This document shows positions 16,166 through 24,924 of a stretch of DNA of 64,000 nucleotides, piece by piece. Below the pieces are notes generated by a model. That model was not told the DNA's origin. It saw only the letters and a list, made by a program, of their open reading frames with translations, and did not search any database. The stretch comes from MGBC163016 sp964631345 (lineage in GTDB: Bacteria > Actinomycetota > Coriobacteriia > Coriobacteriales > Eggerthellaceae): the NCBI GenBank assembly GCA_964631345.1, contig CAZVWE010000008.1, positions 1-64,000 on the forward strand, read 5' to 3'. The position numbers and the translations under genes are program-made. The first letter of the stretch is position 1. Every line of letters starts with the position of its first letter.

Positions 16166-16492
16166 GATCGCTCCTTTCATTAATTAACTGGCAGACACCA
16201 TGCCTCGCTACATGTCATCCGCATAACCAAATACAATTGCGATCTTATTGAGAAAACCAAGTAATTTAGTGGATTTGAAAAAACGTTGTCTTAGAGAAAA
16301 CTTAAAGAGGCTCTATTCAACAAGAGGTAAACATGTAAGGGACAGATGAATGAATTTTTGAGTTTTGAAATAATCAGGAAAGAGATGTACGAAAGAGATG
16401 TACAAAGCTGTATGTAGCTGAATATAAGCCTTTGTTCAGCTATGATAAAAACTTACTATGAGATTTATATATGCGATGTGTTTAGGGTTTAG
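16166..16492. other. Divergent intergenic region gadC / ABC exporter
   Basis: About 330 AT-rich bases that must contain the promoters of the gad unit and of the exporter operon. The only distinct element is a 13-base tandem repeat at 16378-16403. No promoter could be assigned with confidence. Confidence 0.5.
16378..16403 (+). repeat. 13-base tandem repeat, possible operator
   Basis: GAAAGAGATGTAC occurs twice head to tail (16378-16390 and 16391-16403), about 90 bases before the first ABC gene. A period of 13 and perfect identity in a promoter region could reflect regulator binding or slippage. Confidence 0.45.
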
Positions 16493-18598
16493 ATGAAGAT
16501 ATTCAAGTATTTATTCGAGCATAAAGTAGCTGTCTTTATAGTGTTTGTGCTTTTATGTTGTCAAGCTTTTTGTGATTTAGCTATACCCAATGTAACTTCA
16601 AATATCGTTGATGTAGGAATCCAACAGTCAGGTGTTGAACATGCCGCTGTTGATGAAATGACAGCGAAAACGTATGAAGAAATTGAAGAAAGCCTGCAAG
16701 GTTCGCAGAAAGAATTATTTTCTCAATCGTATACAGAAGCAGATGACGGGCATTTTGTTTTAAATGATTATGGAAAAAGCAAAATTGATGATCTTGATGA
16801 TGCTATTGAAAAGCCGCTAGCACAGATCTGGGGATTTTCATCTGGAGCCGATGACTCTACGTCTACACAGGCTGGAATTGCTGCAGCGTTAAAGGAATAT
16901 AGCGCTGTGGGCAAAAATGTCGCAGATATTCAGATATCGTATTTGCTTGTCTCCGGTGCATGGATGTTGGGATTTGCGGCTCTGGCATCGATTATCGCTA
17001 TAGCTGTTGGATATATATCATCTATTACCGGGTCAAGAATAGGTAGAGATCTTAGAAAAAGAGTGTTTTCTAAGGTAATGGAATTCTCTAGTGCAGATGT
17101 AGAGAAATTCTCTGAAGCTTCTTTGATCACCAGAGGAACAAACGACATTCAGCTTATACAGAATGTCTCGATGATGCTTTTGAGAATGGTCTTATATGCT
17201 CCCATTCTTGCAATTGGTGGAATCATTATGGTGGTTACAACAAATGCTCAAATGGGATGGATTGTTGCATGTGCTGTTGTTCTGGTGGGCATATGTATAT
17301 CTGTTCTATTCGCACTGACTATGCCTAAGTTCAAGATCATGCAAAAGCTAATAGATAAAGTGAACCTCATTTCACGCGAGATGTTAACTGGACTTCCTGT
17401 TATACGCGCCTTTAATAGACAAGATTACGAGCAACAAAGATTTGATGTGGCATCTAAAAACTTAATGGCGACACAGCTTTTCACAAATCGCGCTATGTCA
17501 TTTATGATGCCCGCGATAATGCTGATTATGAATCTGACAAGTGTGGCGATTGTTTGGTTTGGCGGAATCAAGGTTGATGAGGGGACTCTTCAAACGGGGG
17601 ATCTGATCGCATTTATAACGTATGCGATGGTTATTATAATGGGATTTTTGATGATCGGAATGATCGCGGTTATGATGCCAAGAGCCGATGTTTCTGTTGC
17701 TCGTGTAAACGAAGTGCTAGATACAAATATTTCCCTTAAAGTTGAATCGTCAGATCATGCATGTGGGCATTCAGGTGGCGAGCAACCACAGAACGGAAAA
17801 TTGCAGAATGATACAGCACAGGAAGCGCAAGATAATCCAGTAATCGAGTTTTGTAATGTCTCGTTTAAATACGGTGATCAGTGCGACTGGACGCTTGAGG
17901 ATATTAACTTCAAGGTCATGCCAGGAGATACATTTGCCATTATTGGCTCAACTGGCTCTGGTAAATCAACCATATTGAAATTAATTTTGAGGTTTTATGA
18001 TGCAACACTTGGAACCGTTAAGATTAACGGACGGGATATACGCTCTATGCCATGGGAACAACTCAGGCGGTCAATCGGTTATGCGCCTCAAAAGCCATTT
18101 CTTTTCTCAGGAACTGTAGACACAAATGTTGCGTATTCAGATGAGGGAATGACAGAGGATAGGGTAGAAAATTCTTTGCGATTAGCTCAAGCAAAGCAAT
18201 TTGTTGATGCAATGGATAAAAAGGTTGATTCTCCTATCACAGAAGGTGGAACTAATGTTTCCGGAGGTCAACGTCAAAGAATCTCGATTGCACGAGCTAT
18301 AGCATCTAACGCAGAATGCTTGCTTTTTGATGACTCTTTTTCAGCGCTTGATTTTAAAACGGATTCAGAACTACGCGCTGCTTTAAAACATGAATTACCA
18401 AAGACGACAAAAGTGATTGTTGCACAAAGAATTGCAACTGTTATGGATGCAGATCAGATATTGGTAATCGATGAAGGCAAAATTGCTGGATTAGGCACAC
18501 ATGACGAGCTTATGCAAAACTGTGACATTTACAGAGAAATTGCAACCTCGCAACTAAGTAGCATTGAGCTTGGTTTGGAGGTGACTACAAATGACTAA
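16493..18598 (+). CDS. ABC exporter subunit 1 (degenerate ATPase site)
   Basis: A 701-residue half-transporter: first membrane helix at the N-terminus, an extracytoplasmic insert of about 120 residues, five further helices (about 155-405) and an ATPase domain from about 450. Walker A is GSTGSGKST, the signature is VSGGQRQR. Two catalytic residues are changed: Walker B reads LLFDDS with Asp for the catalytic Glu (near residue 613), and the switch histidine is Gln (VAQRIATV, near 644). This is the non-catalytic-site subunit of a heterodimeric exporter of the BmrC/TM287 type. It overlaps the next gene by 8 bases. Substrate unknown. Confidence 0.92.
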   Translation: MKIFKYLFEHKVAVFIVFVLLCCQAFCDLAIPNVTSNIVDVGIQQSGVEHAAVDEMTAKTYEEIEESLQGSQKELFSQSYTEADDGHFVLNDYGKSKIDDLDDAIEKPLAQIWGFSSGADDSTSTQAGIAAALKEYSAVGKNVADIQISYLLVSGAWMLGFAALASIIAIAVGYISSITGSRIGRDLRKRVFSKVMEFSSADVEKFSEASLITRGTNDIQLIQNVSMMLLRMVLYAPILAIGGIIMVVTTNAQMGWIVACAVVLVGICISVLFALTMPKFKIMQKLIDKVNLISREMLTGLPVIRAFNRQDYEQQRFDVASKNLMATQLFTNRAMSFMMPAIMLIMNLTSVAIVWFGGIKVDEGTLQTGDLIAFITYAMVIIMGFLMIGMIAVMMPRADVSVARVNEVLDTNISLKVESSDHACGHSGGEQPQNGKLQNDTAQEAQDNPVIEFCNVSFKYGDQCDWTLEDINFKVMPGDTFAIIGSTGSGKSTILKLILRFYDATLGTVKINGRDIRSMPWEQLRRSIGYAPQKPFLFSGTVDTNVAYSDEGMTEDRVENSLRLAQAKQFVDAMDKKVDSPITEGGTNVSGGQRQRISIARAIASNAECLLFDDSFSALDFKTDSELRAALKHELPKTTKVIVAQRIATVMDADQILVIDEGKIAGLGTHDELMQNCDIYREIATSQLSSIELGLEVTTND

Positions 18599-20561
18599 TT
18601 CTGAGGGCTTAGTGATAGATCTCGCTGAGGATGAAAGATCATCTCAAGAGCAAAGACGAAGGCGGCGTAAAGCTGCAACGGTAGCTGGCGCTGGAGCTAC
18701 TGGAGAGGCCATGAAATCTAGGGCTCACAGGCCAAAAGGACATGGTCATGGACCTGGGGCTATGGTAGGTGAAAAGCCTAAGAATTTTGGGAAGTCAATG
18801 CGCAGGCTTATCTCTGTTATGGGAGCTTTTAAGCTTGCGCTTGTATTGGTTTTTGTGTTTGCTATAGGCAGTGTAATTTTTAATATTGTTGGTCCTAAGG
18901 TTTTGTCGGTTGCCACCACGGTACTTTTTGAGGGTGCTATAGCAAAAGTTTCCGGAACAGGAGGAATCGACTTTGACGCGATCGGTAAGATCGTTCTTGC
19001 AACCCTTTTGATTTATCTGTTTTCATCATTTTGCGCATGGGTACAAAGTTGGATGATGGCATCTGTAAGCCAAAAGACATGCTATGACCTAAGACGCCAA
19101 ATTTCCGAGAAGATTGACAGAATTCCATTTTCTGAATTCGATAACACGTCTACCGGAGACACGCTTTCAAGAATTACTAATGACGTTGACACCATTGGAC
19201 AGTCATTAAATCAAGGCGTGACACAGTTAATTACGTCTATAGTTACCATCATTGGCGTAATTGTTATGATGCTTTCTATTAACTGGATAATGACTTTAAT
19301 TGCACTTTGCACGATTCCTATCTCGGCGGTTGCTGTTATTTTCATAGTTAAAAAATCTCAGCGCCACTTCTTTGCTCAACAAGCACTTCTTGGTCAAGTA
19401 AACGCCCAGGCTGAAGAAGCATTTTCTGGTTATGAAGTCGTAAAGGCTTTTGGTCATGAAGATGAGTCAGTTGAAGATTATTGTAAAGCTAACGATGCAT
19501 TGTATGAGGCCTCCTGGAAAGCTCAATTTCTTTCCAGTTGCATGAGACCTGCCATGGAGTTCATCGGAAATCTAGGTTATATGGCGGTTGCGGTATCGGG
19601 TGCTATGTTTGCCGTTGCGCAAATGATAACGGTAGGAGATATCCAAGCGTTTATTCAATATGTCAAAAATCTTACGCAACCAATTTCTCAACTTGCTCAA
19701 ATATCTAACGTGTTCCAACAAATGGCAGCTGCCTCTGAGCGTATTTTTGAGTTTATCGATCAATCAGAGATTGAGCCTACAAAAGATATTGAGGCGATAT
19801 CGGGGTCAGAATGTGAAGTTAAATTTGAAAATATATCGTTTGGGTACAACCCAGAAAAACCTGTGATTGAGAACTTAACTATTAGTGCTGCATGTGGTGA
19901 TACGGTTGCGATTGTAGGGCCTACAGGGGCTGGTAAAACTACAATAGTTAAGCTTTTGATGAGATTCTATGATGTTGATGCTGGTGTAATAACAATTGGC
20001 GGTACAGACATAAGGCACATAAAACGCGAAGATGTACGTTCTTTATTTGGAATGGTTTTGCAAGACACCTGGCTATTTAAAGGCACAATTAAAGAAAACA
20101 TTCGATATGGTCGTATAGATGCGACAGATGAAGAGATCGAAGATGCGTGCAAGCGTGCCAGTGCGCATAAGTTTATTAGTTCATTACCAAAAGGTTATGA
20201 TTTTGAGATTTCAGAAGGCGCAAGTAATTTAAGCTTAGGTCAGCGTCAATTACTAACTATTGCGAGAGCTTTTCTTGCAAACAGAAAAATGCTTATCCTT
20301 GATGAAGCGACAAGTTCTGTGGACACAAGAACTGAGCTGCGTATTCAACATGCCATGACAGCTCTGATGCAAGATCGTACCTCATTTGTAATTGCGCATA
20401 GGTTATCTACGATTCGTGATGCCGACTTAATAATCGTCATGGATCATGGAGGGCTAAAAGAGGCCGGTACACATAATGAGCTTATGCAAAAAGGTGGATT
20501 TTACGCAGATCTGTATAATTCACAGTTTACAAAGGCTGAAGAGCAGGAACTGCAGATATAA
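18591..20561 (+). CDS. ABC exporter subunit 2 (catalytic ATPase)
   Basis: A 656-residue half-transporter that pairs with the upstream protein. A basic cytoplasmic N-terminus of about 75 residues includes QRRRRRKAA and a His/Gly-rich stretch. Six membrane helices follow, then the ATPase with GPTGAGKTT (about 442), ILDEATSSVD with the catalytic Glu, and H-loop VIAHRLST. The signature is LSLGQ instead of SGGQ, so it forms the degenerate site with subunit 1 and leaves one consensus site, as in BmrD/TM288 pairs. Typical roles are drug, lipid or peptide export. Overlap of 8 bases means coupled translation. Confidence 0.92.
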   Translation: MTNSEGLVIDLAEDERSSQEQRRRRRKAATVAGAGATGEAMKSRAHRPKGHGHGPGAMVGEKPKNFGKSMRRLISVMGAFKLALVLVFVFAIGSVIFNIVGPKVLSVATTVLFEGAIAKVSGTGGIDFDAIGKIVLATLLIYLFSSFCAWVQSWMMASVSQKTCYDLRRQISEKIDRIPFSEFDNTSTGDTLSRITNDVDTIGQSLNQGVTQLITSIVTIIGVIVMMLSINWIMTLIALCTIPISAVAVIFIVKKSQRHFFAQQALLGQVNAQAEEAFSGYEVVKAFGHEDESVEDYCKANDALYEASWKAQFLSSCMRPAMEFIGNLGYMAVAVSGAMFAVAQMITVGDIQAFIQYVKNLTQPISQLAQISNVFQQMAAASERIFEFIDQSEIEPTKDIEAISGSECEVKFENISFGYNPEKPVIENLTISAACGDTVAIVGPTGAGKTTIVKLLMRFYDVDAGVITIGGTDIRHIKREDVRSLFGMVLQDTWLFKGTIKENIRYGRIDATDEEIEDACKRASAHKFISSLPKGYDFEISEGASNLSLGQRQLLTIARAFLANRKMLILDEATSSVDTRTELRIQHAMTALMQDRTSFVIAHRLSTIRDADLIIVMDHGGLKEAGTHNELMQKGGFYADLYNSQFTKAEEQELQI

Positions 20562-20643
20562 ATTGTAGGCATAAACACATATATAGAAACACAAACGCGG
20601 AAATACGCAAACACAGTAACGCATACGAACGAAAGAAGGAAAG

Positions 20644-21552
20644 ATGTCGTCTGTCAATAACAACGAGGCAGATTCACGAAGTAATACATCAGACAAAAAG
20701 GCAGCCGACATAACAAAAGGCGAACTCAAGCGCATGATGGAACGACTTGAAGCTCAAGAAGATATTGCTTTAGGCGCTTCATGCTCTAACGAAAAGCTTC
20801 TTCCAAATGGTGTAGTTAGATGCTGTGATGAAGCGATTGCATCTGAAAGGCTTTTAGGGAGCTTTAAAAAGGGAACTATTGATGAGCCCTTACAAGTTGC
20901 CGTTTTCGACTTTGATGGGACTTGTATATCTGGTTCATCACCAAAAAAGCTTGTAAATATGCTTGGGATATCACGCAAATTATCGCTGTATAAGCTTTTT
21001 CGAGTAGGTCTTTGGGGGCTTGCATATAAGTTGAATCTTCCAAAAGATGGGGAAGGAGTGCGCTCCAGGGTATTTTCCGCATTTGATGGACTATCCGCAG
21101 TTAAAGTCAACGAGTTTCTATGCGAGTTTTATTCAAAGAAAATTGATGCGCTCTATAGAACCGAAGCGGATGCATGCATGTTTGCTCATCTTGAGGCAGG
21201 TCATGCCGTTGTGGTCGTTTCTGCCACTTTTGAGCCAATAATTGCATCAGCTATGACTGAGCACCCCATCCAATTTGCAGTTTCTTCACGAATGAAGATT
21301 GATGCACAAGGAAACTATACCGATGAAGTGGAAGGCAGAACAACAGAAGGGCCAGAAAAGGTTCATGCCTTTAAGGACTTTGCTAACAAAATGTTTGGCG
21401 AAGGATGCTGGACTTTAGGGTGGGCATATGGAGATCACTATTCTGATTTAGAAATGCTTGAAAATGCAAAGAACCCCTGTGCGGTGACGCCTGATGGCAA
21501 GCTTAAACGCGAAGCTGAAAGGCGTGGTTGGGAAATCCTCGACTGGAAATAA
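20644..21552 (+). CDS. HAD-IB family phosphatase
   Basis: A 302-residue HAD-superfamily hydrolase. Motif I is FDFDGTC (about residues 93-99) with the nucleophile Asp. Motif II serine/threonine is in VVVSATFEP, and motif IV is GDHYSDLEML, where the two acidic residues bind magnesium. The HAD-IB (SerB-like) subclass includes phosphoserine phosphatases and lipid phosphatases. About 85 polar residues precede the domain. The substrate is not evident. AAGAAGGAAAG precedes the ATG. It lies 82 bases after the ABC pair in the same direction and may be cotranscribed. Confidence 0.85.
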   Translation: MSSVNNNEADSRSNTSDKKAADITKGELKRMMERLEAQEDIALGASCSNEKLLPNGVVRCCDEAIASERLLGSFKKGTIDEPLQVAVFDFDGTCISGSSPKKLVNMLGISRKLSLYKLFRVGLWGLAYKLNLPKDGEGVRSRVFSAFDGLSAVKVNEFLCEFYSKKIDALYRTEADACMFAHLEAGHAVVVVSATFEPIIASAMTEHPIQFAVSSRMKIDAQGNYTDEVEGRTTEGPEKVHAFKDFANKMFGEGCWTLGWAYGDHYSDLEMLENAKNPCAVTPDGKLKREAERRGWEILDWK

Positions 21553-21568
21553 TAATAATCCACCAACC

Positions 21569-21585
21569 ATCCACATATTGTGGAT
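21569..21585. promoter_or_regulatory. Inverted DnaA-box-like half sites
   Basis: ATCCACA-TAT-TGTGGAT is a perfect 7+3+7 palindrome upstream of the AAA-like gene. The right half on the minus strand reads ATATCCACA, 8 of 9 bases of the DnaA box. It could equally be the operator of another regulator. Confidence 0.35.
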
Positions 21586-21681
21586 ATCGAACACGATTTA
21601 TGCCCTCTGCTGTAGAATGACACTGAAAAATAGAACAGCTTATTTTGCATAGGCTGAAACAGCGCACAGTTAGGTAGATCG

Positions 21682-23202
21682 ATGGATAAGGATAGAAAAA
21701 ATTCTTCCGGTGAAAAAGAAAACGGAAGACATGATTTGGGTGAATCCATGCAGGATTACATCAAACGCGCAGAAGCTGCTAGTGAATCAGGGGATTTCCT
21801 CTTAAGCATGTATTTATACCTTGCAGCTTTTGAACGTGCCACAATTGAAAAAGACGTCCCAAGTGAAGATGCTTTATTAGGACTAAAGACAGCGTGGTCA
21901 CTTGCCTGCACGCAAAAAGAACGCGCATTAGCGGAATATATTTTTGAGCGTATGGAACCTTATCTAAGTAATGATGAGGCAGCATTTTGTGCTGAGCAGC
22001 TACAGGATCTCGCATTGGATAAGCTTGAAGAATTCGGGATTCCTAGAGAAGAGCTTGAAGAGATGGCTCGTACTGTTTCTGAGGACATTCTTGGTATTGG
22101 AATTGCTCTTCCGTCTAGATCTAGTGATAGGCAAGATAAAGAAGCAAGCGATAAAGACGATACAAGCGATAAAACCTCTGATGAAAAAAATTCTCTTTTA
22201 GGGCCGTTGGGCATTGCTGCTAGTGCACAAAAGATCCTTGATAAAGCTGCAGAAGAAATTGGGTTCGGTGCCACAGATGCAGAAGAACCTTTAACTTATG
22301 CAAACATTGCTGGATATGATTCAGCAATTAGGGATATGCAAACACTAGGCATTGGCCTTCAAGGTGATGAGGAATTTGAGAATCTAGTCAAAACGCTCAA
22401 CACGCGCCATGGTCTTTCTAAAATGCCTGCGATGGATAGTATTATCATCCGATCGTCTGAGCGTGAAGATGCTAATAGATTCATGATTGCAACGCTTGGT
22501 GAACTCAATAAACCAACCATTAATATGCGTATGGAGGAAAACGTTCAAGGATTGCCAGTTCTATGCATCTCTACGCAGGCAAAAGATTTTCGCAAGAATG
22601 AATCTTTGCAACGCATTATTGAAAATGGTGGAGTTTTAGTTTTAGAAGATCTGGATTTATGGGTATCCCCAATGTTTGATTCGCCTGATGAGGGGAATGC
22701 ATTTTTTATTATGCAGATGACAAGGGGTGCAAGAGATGCTATTAACCTCATTAGATTTGCGGTGGAAAGTCCAGATGTTCATGTGTTAGCTACTGCATCT
22801 ATGCAAGGCTCGATTGATAGCTTTTTTATAGATGCGCTCGAGAATACAACTGTGGTTGATATCGAAAATCCAACACCTGAAGAAAGACTTGCAATTTGGA
22901 TGGATATCTCGCATTCGCATCCGTCATTTAGAAGTATCAAAAAAGCCGATCTTGTTCGACTCTCTGCAAACATGACCAGGTTTGATATTTATATGGCGGC
23001 TCGAGAAGCAATTGAACAAGCCTATAAAAAGGGTATTGCTCAAAGGAAATATGTTCCTGTTACACGTGAGAATATATTTGAGAAAATCGCCAATTATCAA
23101 GAGCTTGATTCAGATGAATATGAGGAAATTGAATCGGAAGTTGTTCATCTGTTTAGTGAAGGCCTTGATGATTTAGATGATCTTTTTGGGGATAATGAAT
23201 AG
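21682..23202 (+). CDS. AAA+ like protein lacking the P-loop
   Basis: A 506-residue protein. Residues about 20-135 are helical, TPR-like; about 145-170 is a charged Asp/Lys/Ser linker. From about 205 the order of an FtsH/VCP-like AAA+ module appears: TYANIAGYDSAI, a strand where Walker A should be but reading IIIRSSEREDANR with no GxxxxGK, a Walker B-like GVLVLEDLDLW (317-327), a sensor-1-like VHVLATASM, and PTPEERLAIWM before a helical lid. So the fold is probably kept but ATP binding lost or altered. No partner gene is obvious; the HAD phosphatase precedes it. I cannot assign a function. Confidence 0.75.
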   Translation: MDKDRKNSSGEKENGRHDLGESMQDYIKRAEAASESGDFLLSMYLYLAAFERATIEKDVPSEDALLGLKTAWSLACTQKERALAEYIFERMEPYLSNDEAAFCAEQLQDLALDKLEEFGIPREELEEMARTVSEDILGIGIALPSRSSDRQDKEASDKDDTSDKTSDEKNSLLGPLGIAASAQKILDKAAEEIGFGATDAEEPLTYANIAGYDSAIRDMQTLGIGLQGDEEFENLVKTLNTRHGLSKMPAMDSIIIRSSEREDANRFMIATLGELNKPTINMRMEENVQGLPVLCISTQAKDFRKNESLQRIIENGGVLVLEDLDLWVSPMFDSPDEGNAFFIMQMTRGARDAINLIRFAVESPDVHVLATASMQGSIDSFFIDALENTTVVDIENPTPEERLAIWMDISHSHPSFRSIKKADLVRLSANMTRFDIYMAAREAIEQAYKKGIAQRKYVPVTRENIFEKIANYQELDSDEYEEIESEVVHLFSEGLDDLDDLFGDNE

Positions 23203-23272
23203 GTCTTGTCATTGGTATTTACAGCTTTAGGGTGAACCATTAATTTAACAGGCGGCGAGGGTTTTCTAGTTT

Positions 23273-23842
23273 ATGTTCAACACGATAATTAACATGGCAC
23301 TTATCGGTGTTGGAGTATCAATGGATGCCTTCGCTGCATCTATTTGCAAAGGGCTTTGCTCAAGAAAAATCGATTGGAAACAAGCCTTTCTCGTTGCATT
23401 TTTCTTTGGCCTTTTTCAGGCGATCATGCCCTTAGTTGGGTGGCTTTTAGGCTCATCGTTTTCAGATTATATTCAACCAATAGATCACTGGATTGCGTTT
23501 GGGTTGCTTGTGTTTGTGGGCGCCAAAATGATCTGGGATGCAATTCATGAAAATGACGAAGAAGAATGCCCGGATAAGTTAGACATAAAAGAGCTTTTAA
23601 TGCTATCGATTGCGACTAGCATAGATGCTCTAGTTGTAGGTATTTCATTTGCGCTTTCAAATATTGATATTTGGGTTGCAATCACAATCATAGGATTAAC
23701 AACATTTAGCCTCTCATTTATTGGCTATATTGTGGGCGCTCGTTTTGGGGCAAGATTTAGAAAACCTGCAACTATAACAGGCGGCGTGGCGCTTATTCTT
23801 TTAGGAGTAAAAATCCTTCTGGAACACAAGGGTGTTCTTTAG
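23273..23842 (+). CDS. mntP: Manganese efflux pump MntP
   Basis: MntP exports Mn2+ and protects against manganese toxicity. The 189-residue protein has six membrane helices in two related halves. Each half keeps the conserved acidic motif in a helix: SMDAFAAS near residue 18 and SIDALVVG near 118. A cytoplasmic DEEECPDK loop joins the halves. The ribosome site before ATG 23273 is weak and distant (GAGGG), so an internal start at 23294 is possible. No yybP-ykoY manganese riboswitch is visible in the 70 bases upstream. Confidence 0.92.
   Translation: MFNTIINMALIGVGVSMDAFAASICKGLCSRKIDWKQAFLVAFFFGLFQAIMPLVGWLLGSSFSDYIQPIDHWIAFGLLVFVGAKMIWDAIHENDEEECPDKLDIKELLMLSIATSIDALVVGISFALSNIDIWVAITIIGLTTFSLSFIGYIVGARFGARFRKPATITGGVALILLGVKILLEHKGVL
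23822..23840 (+). terminator. Possible terminator overlapping mntP end
   Basis: GAACAC (23822-23827) pairs with GTGTTC (23832-23837) around AAGG, followed by TTT. It lies within the last codons of mntP, where only three bases separate it from the convergent pheA stop. Confidence 0.4.
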
Positions 23843-23845
23843 AAA

Positions 23846-24700
23846 TCAAAGCACTGGATATGATCCTAAAACTTTTACCTCACGAAGCTTGAGTCTTAGG
23901 CAAGACAGCGCTGTTTGGGCATGAAGCTCAGTGTCTTTTCCTTCGAACTCCATGAAAAACATGTAGTCACCTAACTGTTGTTTAAGCGGTCTTGATTGAA
24001 CCATTGAAAGGTTGATTCCAGCATAGGCAAATTCAGAAAGGATCATATGAAGTGCTCCCGCTCTGTCTGTTTGTAAGAACAGTGCAAGGGAAGTCTTAAA
24101 TTTATCGCTTGTTAGTTGTGGCGCGCTTCCTGGACGGCCAATGAGCGCAAAAGCTGTTTGATTTCCGTGATGATCCTCGATATTTTCAAAGAGAACTTCG
24201 CTTCCATGAAGTTCTGCTGCAAATTTATTTCCTATACCTGCAGTATTTTCATCATTAGCTGCTAATCTGGCGCTTTCGGCGGTTGAGGCTGTTACCAAAG
24301 AAGTCCTGCCAGGTAGTGTTTCGCTTAAGAAGCGTTTGCATTGTGCAAGACCTTGAGGGTGAGATGCAACTTGTTTGATCATCTCAATAGTTGTGTTGGG
24401 CTTTACTAAAAGGCAGTGATGCACATCGATTACCTTTTCAGCAAGAATGACTGAACTAGATCGAAACGCAAAGTTATCGAGCGTCGCTGTGACAGGTCCT
24501 TCCAAAGAGTTTTCTTTTCCAACAACGCCATAATTAGCAATTCCACGATCTACAGCATCGAAGACATCATCAAAAGAAACGCAATCTAGGTACTCTGGAT
24601 TTTCTATTCCTAGAGATTTCGCAAAGAAGATAGCAGCCTCATGTGTGTATGTTCCCACAGGGCCTAAGAATGCTATTTTGCATTCGCTTTCAGATGTCAT
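23846..24700 (-). CDS. pheA: Prephenate dehydratase
   Basis: It converts prephenate to phenylpyruvate in phenylalanine biosynthesis. The 284-residue stand-alone enzyme begins with KIAFLGPVGTYTHEAA. TAST.SA (near residue 165 of the catalytic domain) includes the active-site threonine region. A C-terminal ACT domain (about 200-280) contains the ESRP-like VQSRPLKQQLGDY, the phenylalanine-binding element for feedback inhibition. ATG 24700 has AAGGAG seven bases upstream; a longer frame adds 17 unlikely residues. It is divergent from the hydrogenase operon and convergent with mntP. Confidence 0.95.
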   Translation of the reverse strand: MTSESECKIAFLGPVGTYTHEAAIFFAKSLGIENPEYLDCVSFDDVFDAVDRGIANYGVVGKENSLEGPVTATLDNFAFRSSSVILAEKVIDVHHCLLVKPNTTIEMIKQVASHPQGLAQCKRFLSETLPGRTSLVTASTAESARLAANDENTAGIGNKFAAELHGSEVLFENIEDHHGNQTAFALIGRPGSAPQLTSDKFKTSLALFLQTDRAGALHMILSEFAYAGINLSMVQSRPLKQQLGDYMFFMEFEGKDTELHAQTALSCLRLKLREVKVLGSYPVL

Positions 24701-24924
24701 TGAAATCTCCTTACGTGCTAAGTCGTTTGTGCTCGGTAAATGATAATCCAACTTGTTGTTGGTATCGATAAAACATATGTTACGTATACCTTAAATAGTA
24801 ACATTTCGAAGCCGTTTACCTTGTCGGTTCGGCTATTTCGGTGCCCCTTCTTTGGCATTGTCAAACCAAGTTTCAATATGTTTACTGTTTGTAAGATTCG
24901 AGAACACCTGAGGGGGGTGTACGA

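Noticed and set aside
23203..23272. Manganese (yybP-ykoY) riboswitch upstream of mntP
   Set aside because: Only 70 bases are available and I cannot see the conserved core or a terminator hairpin.
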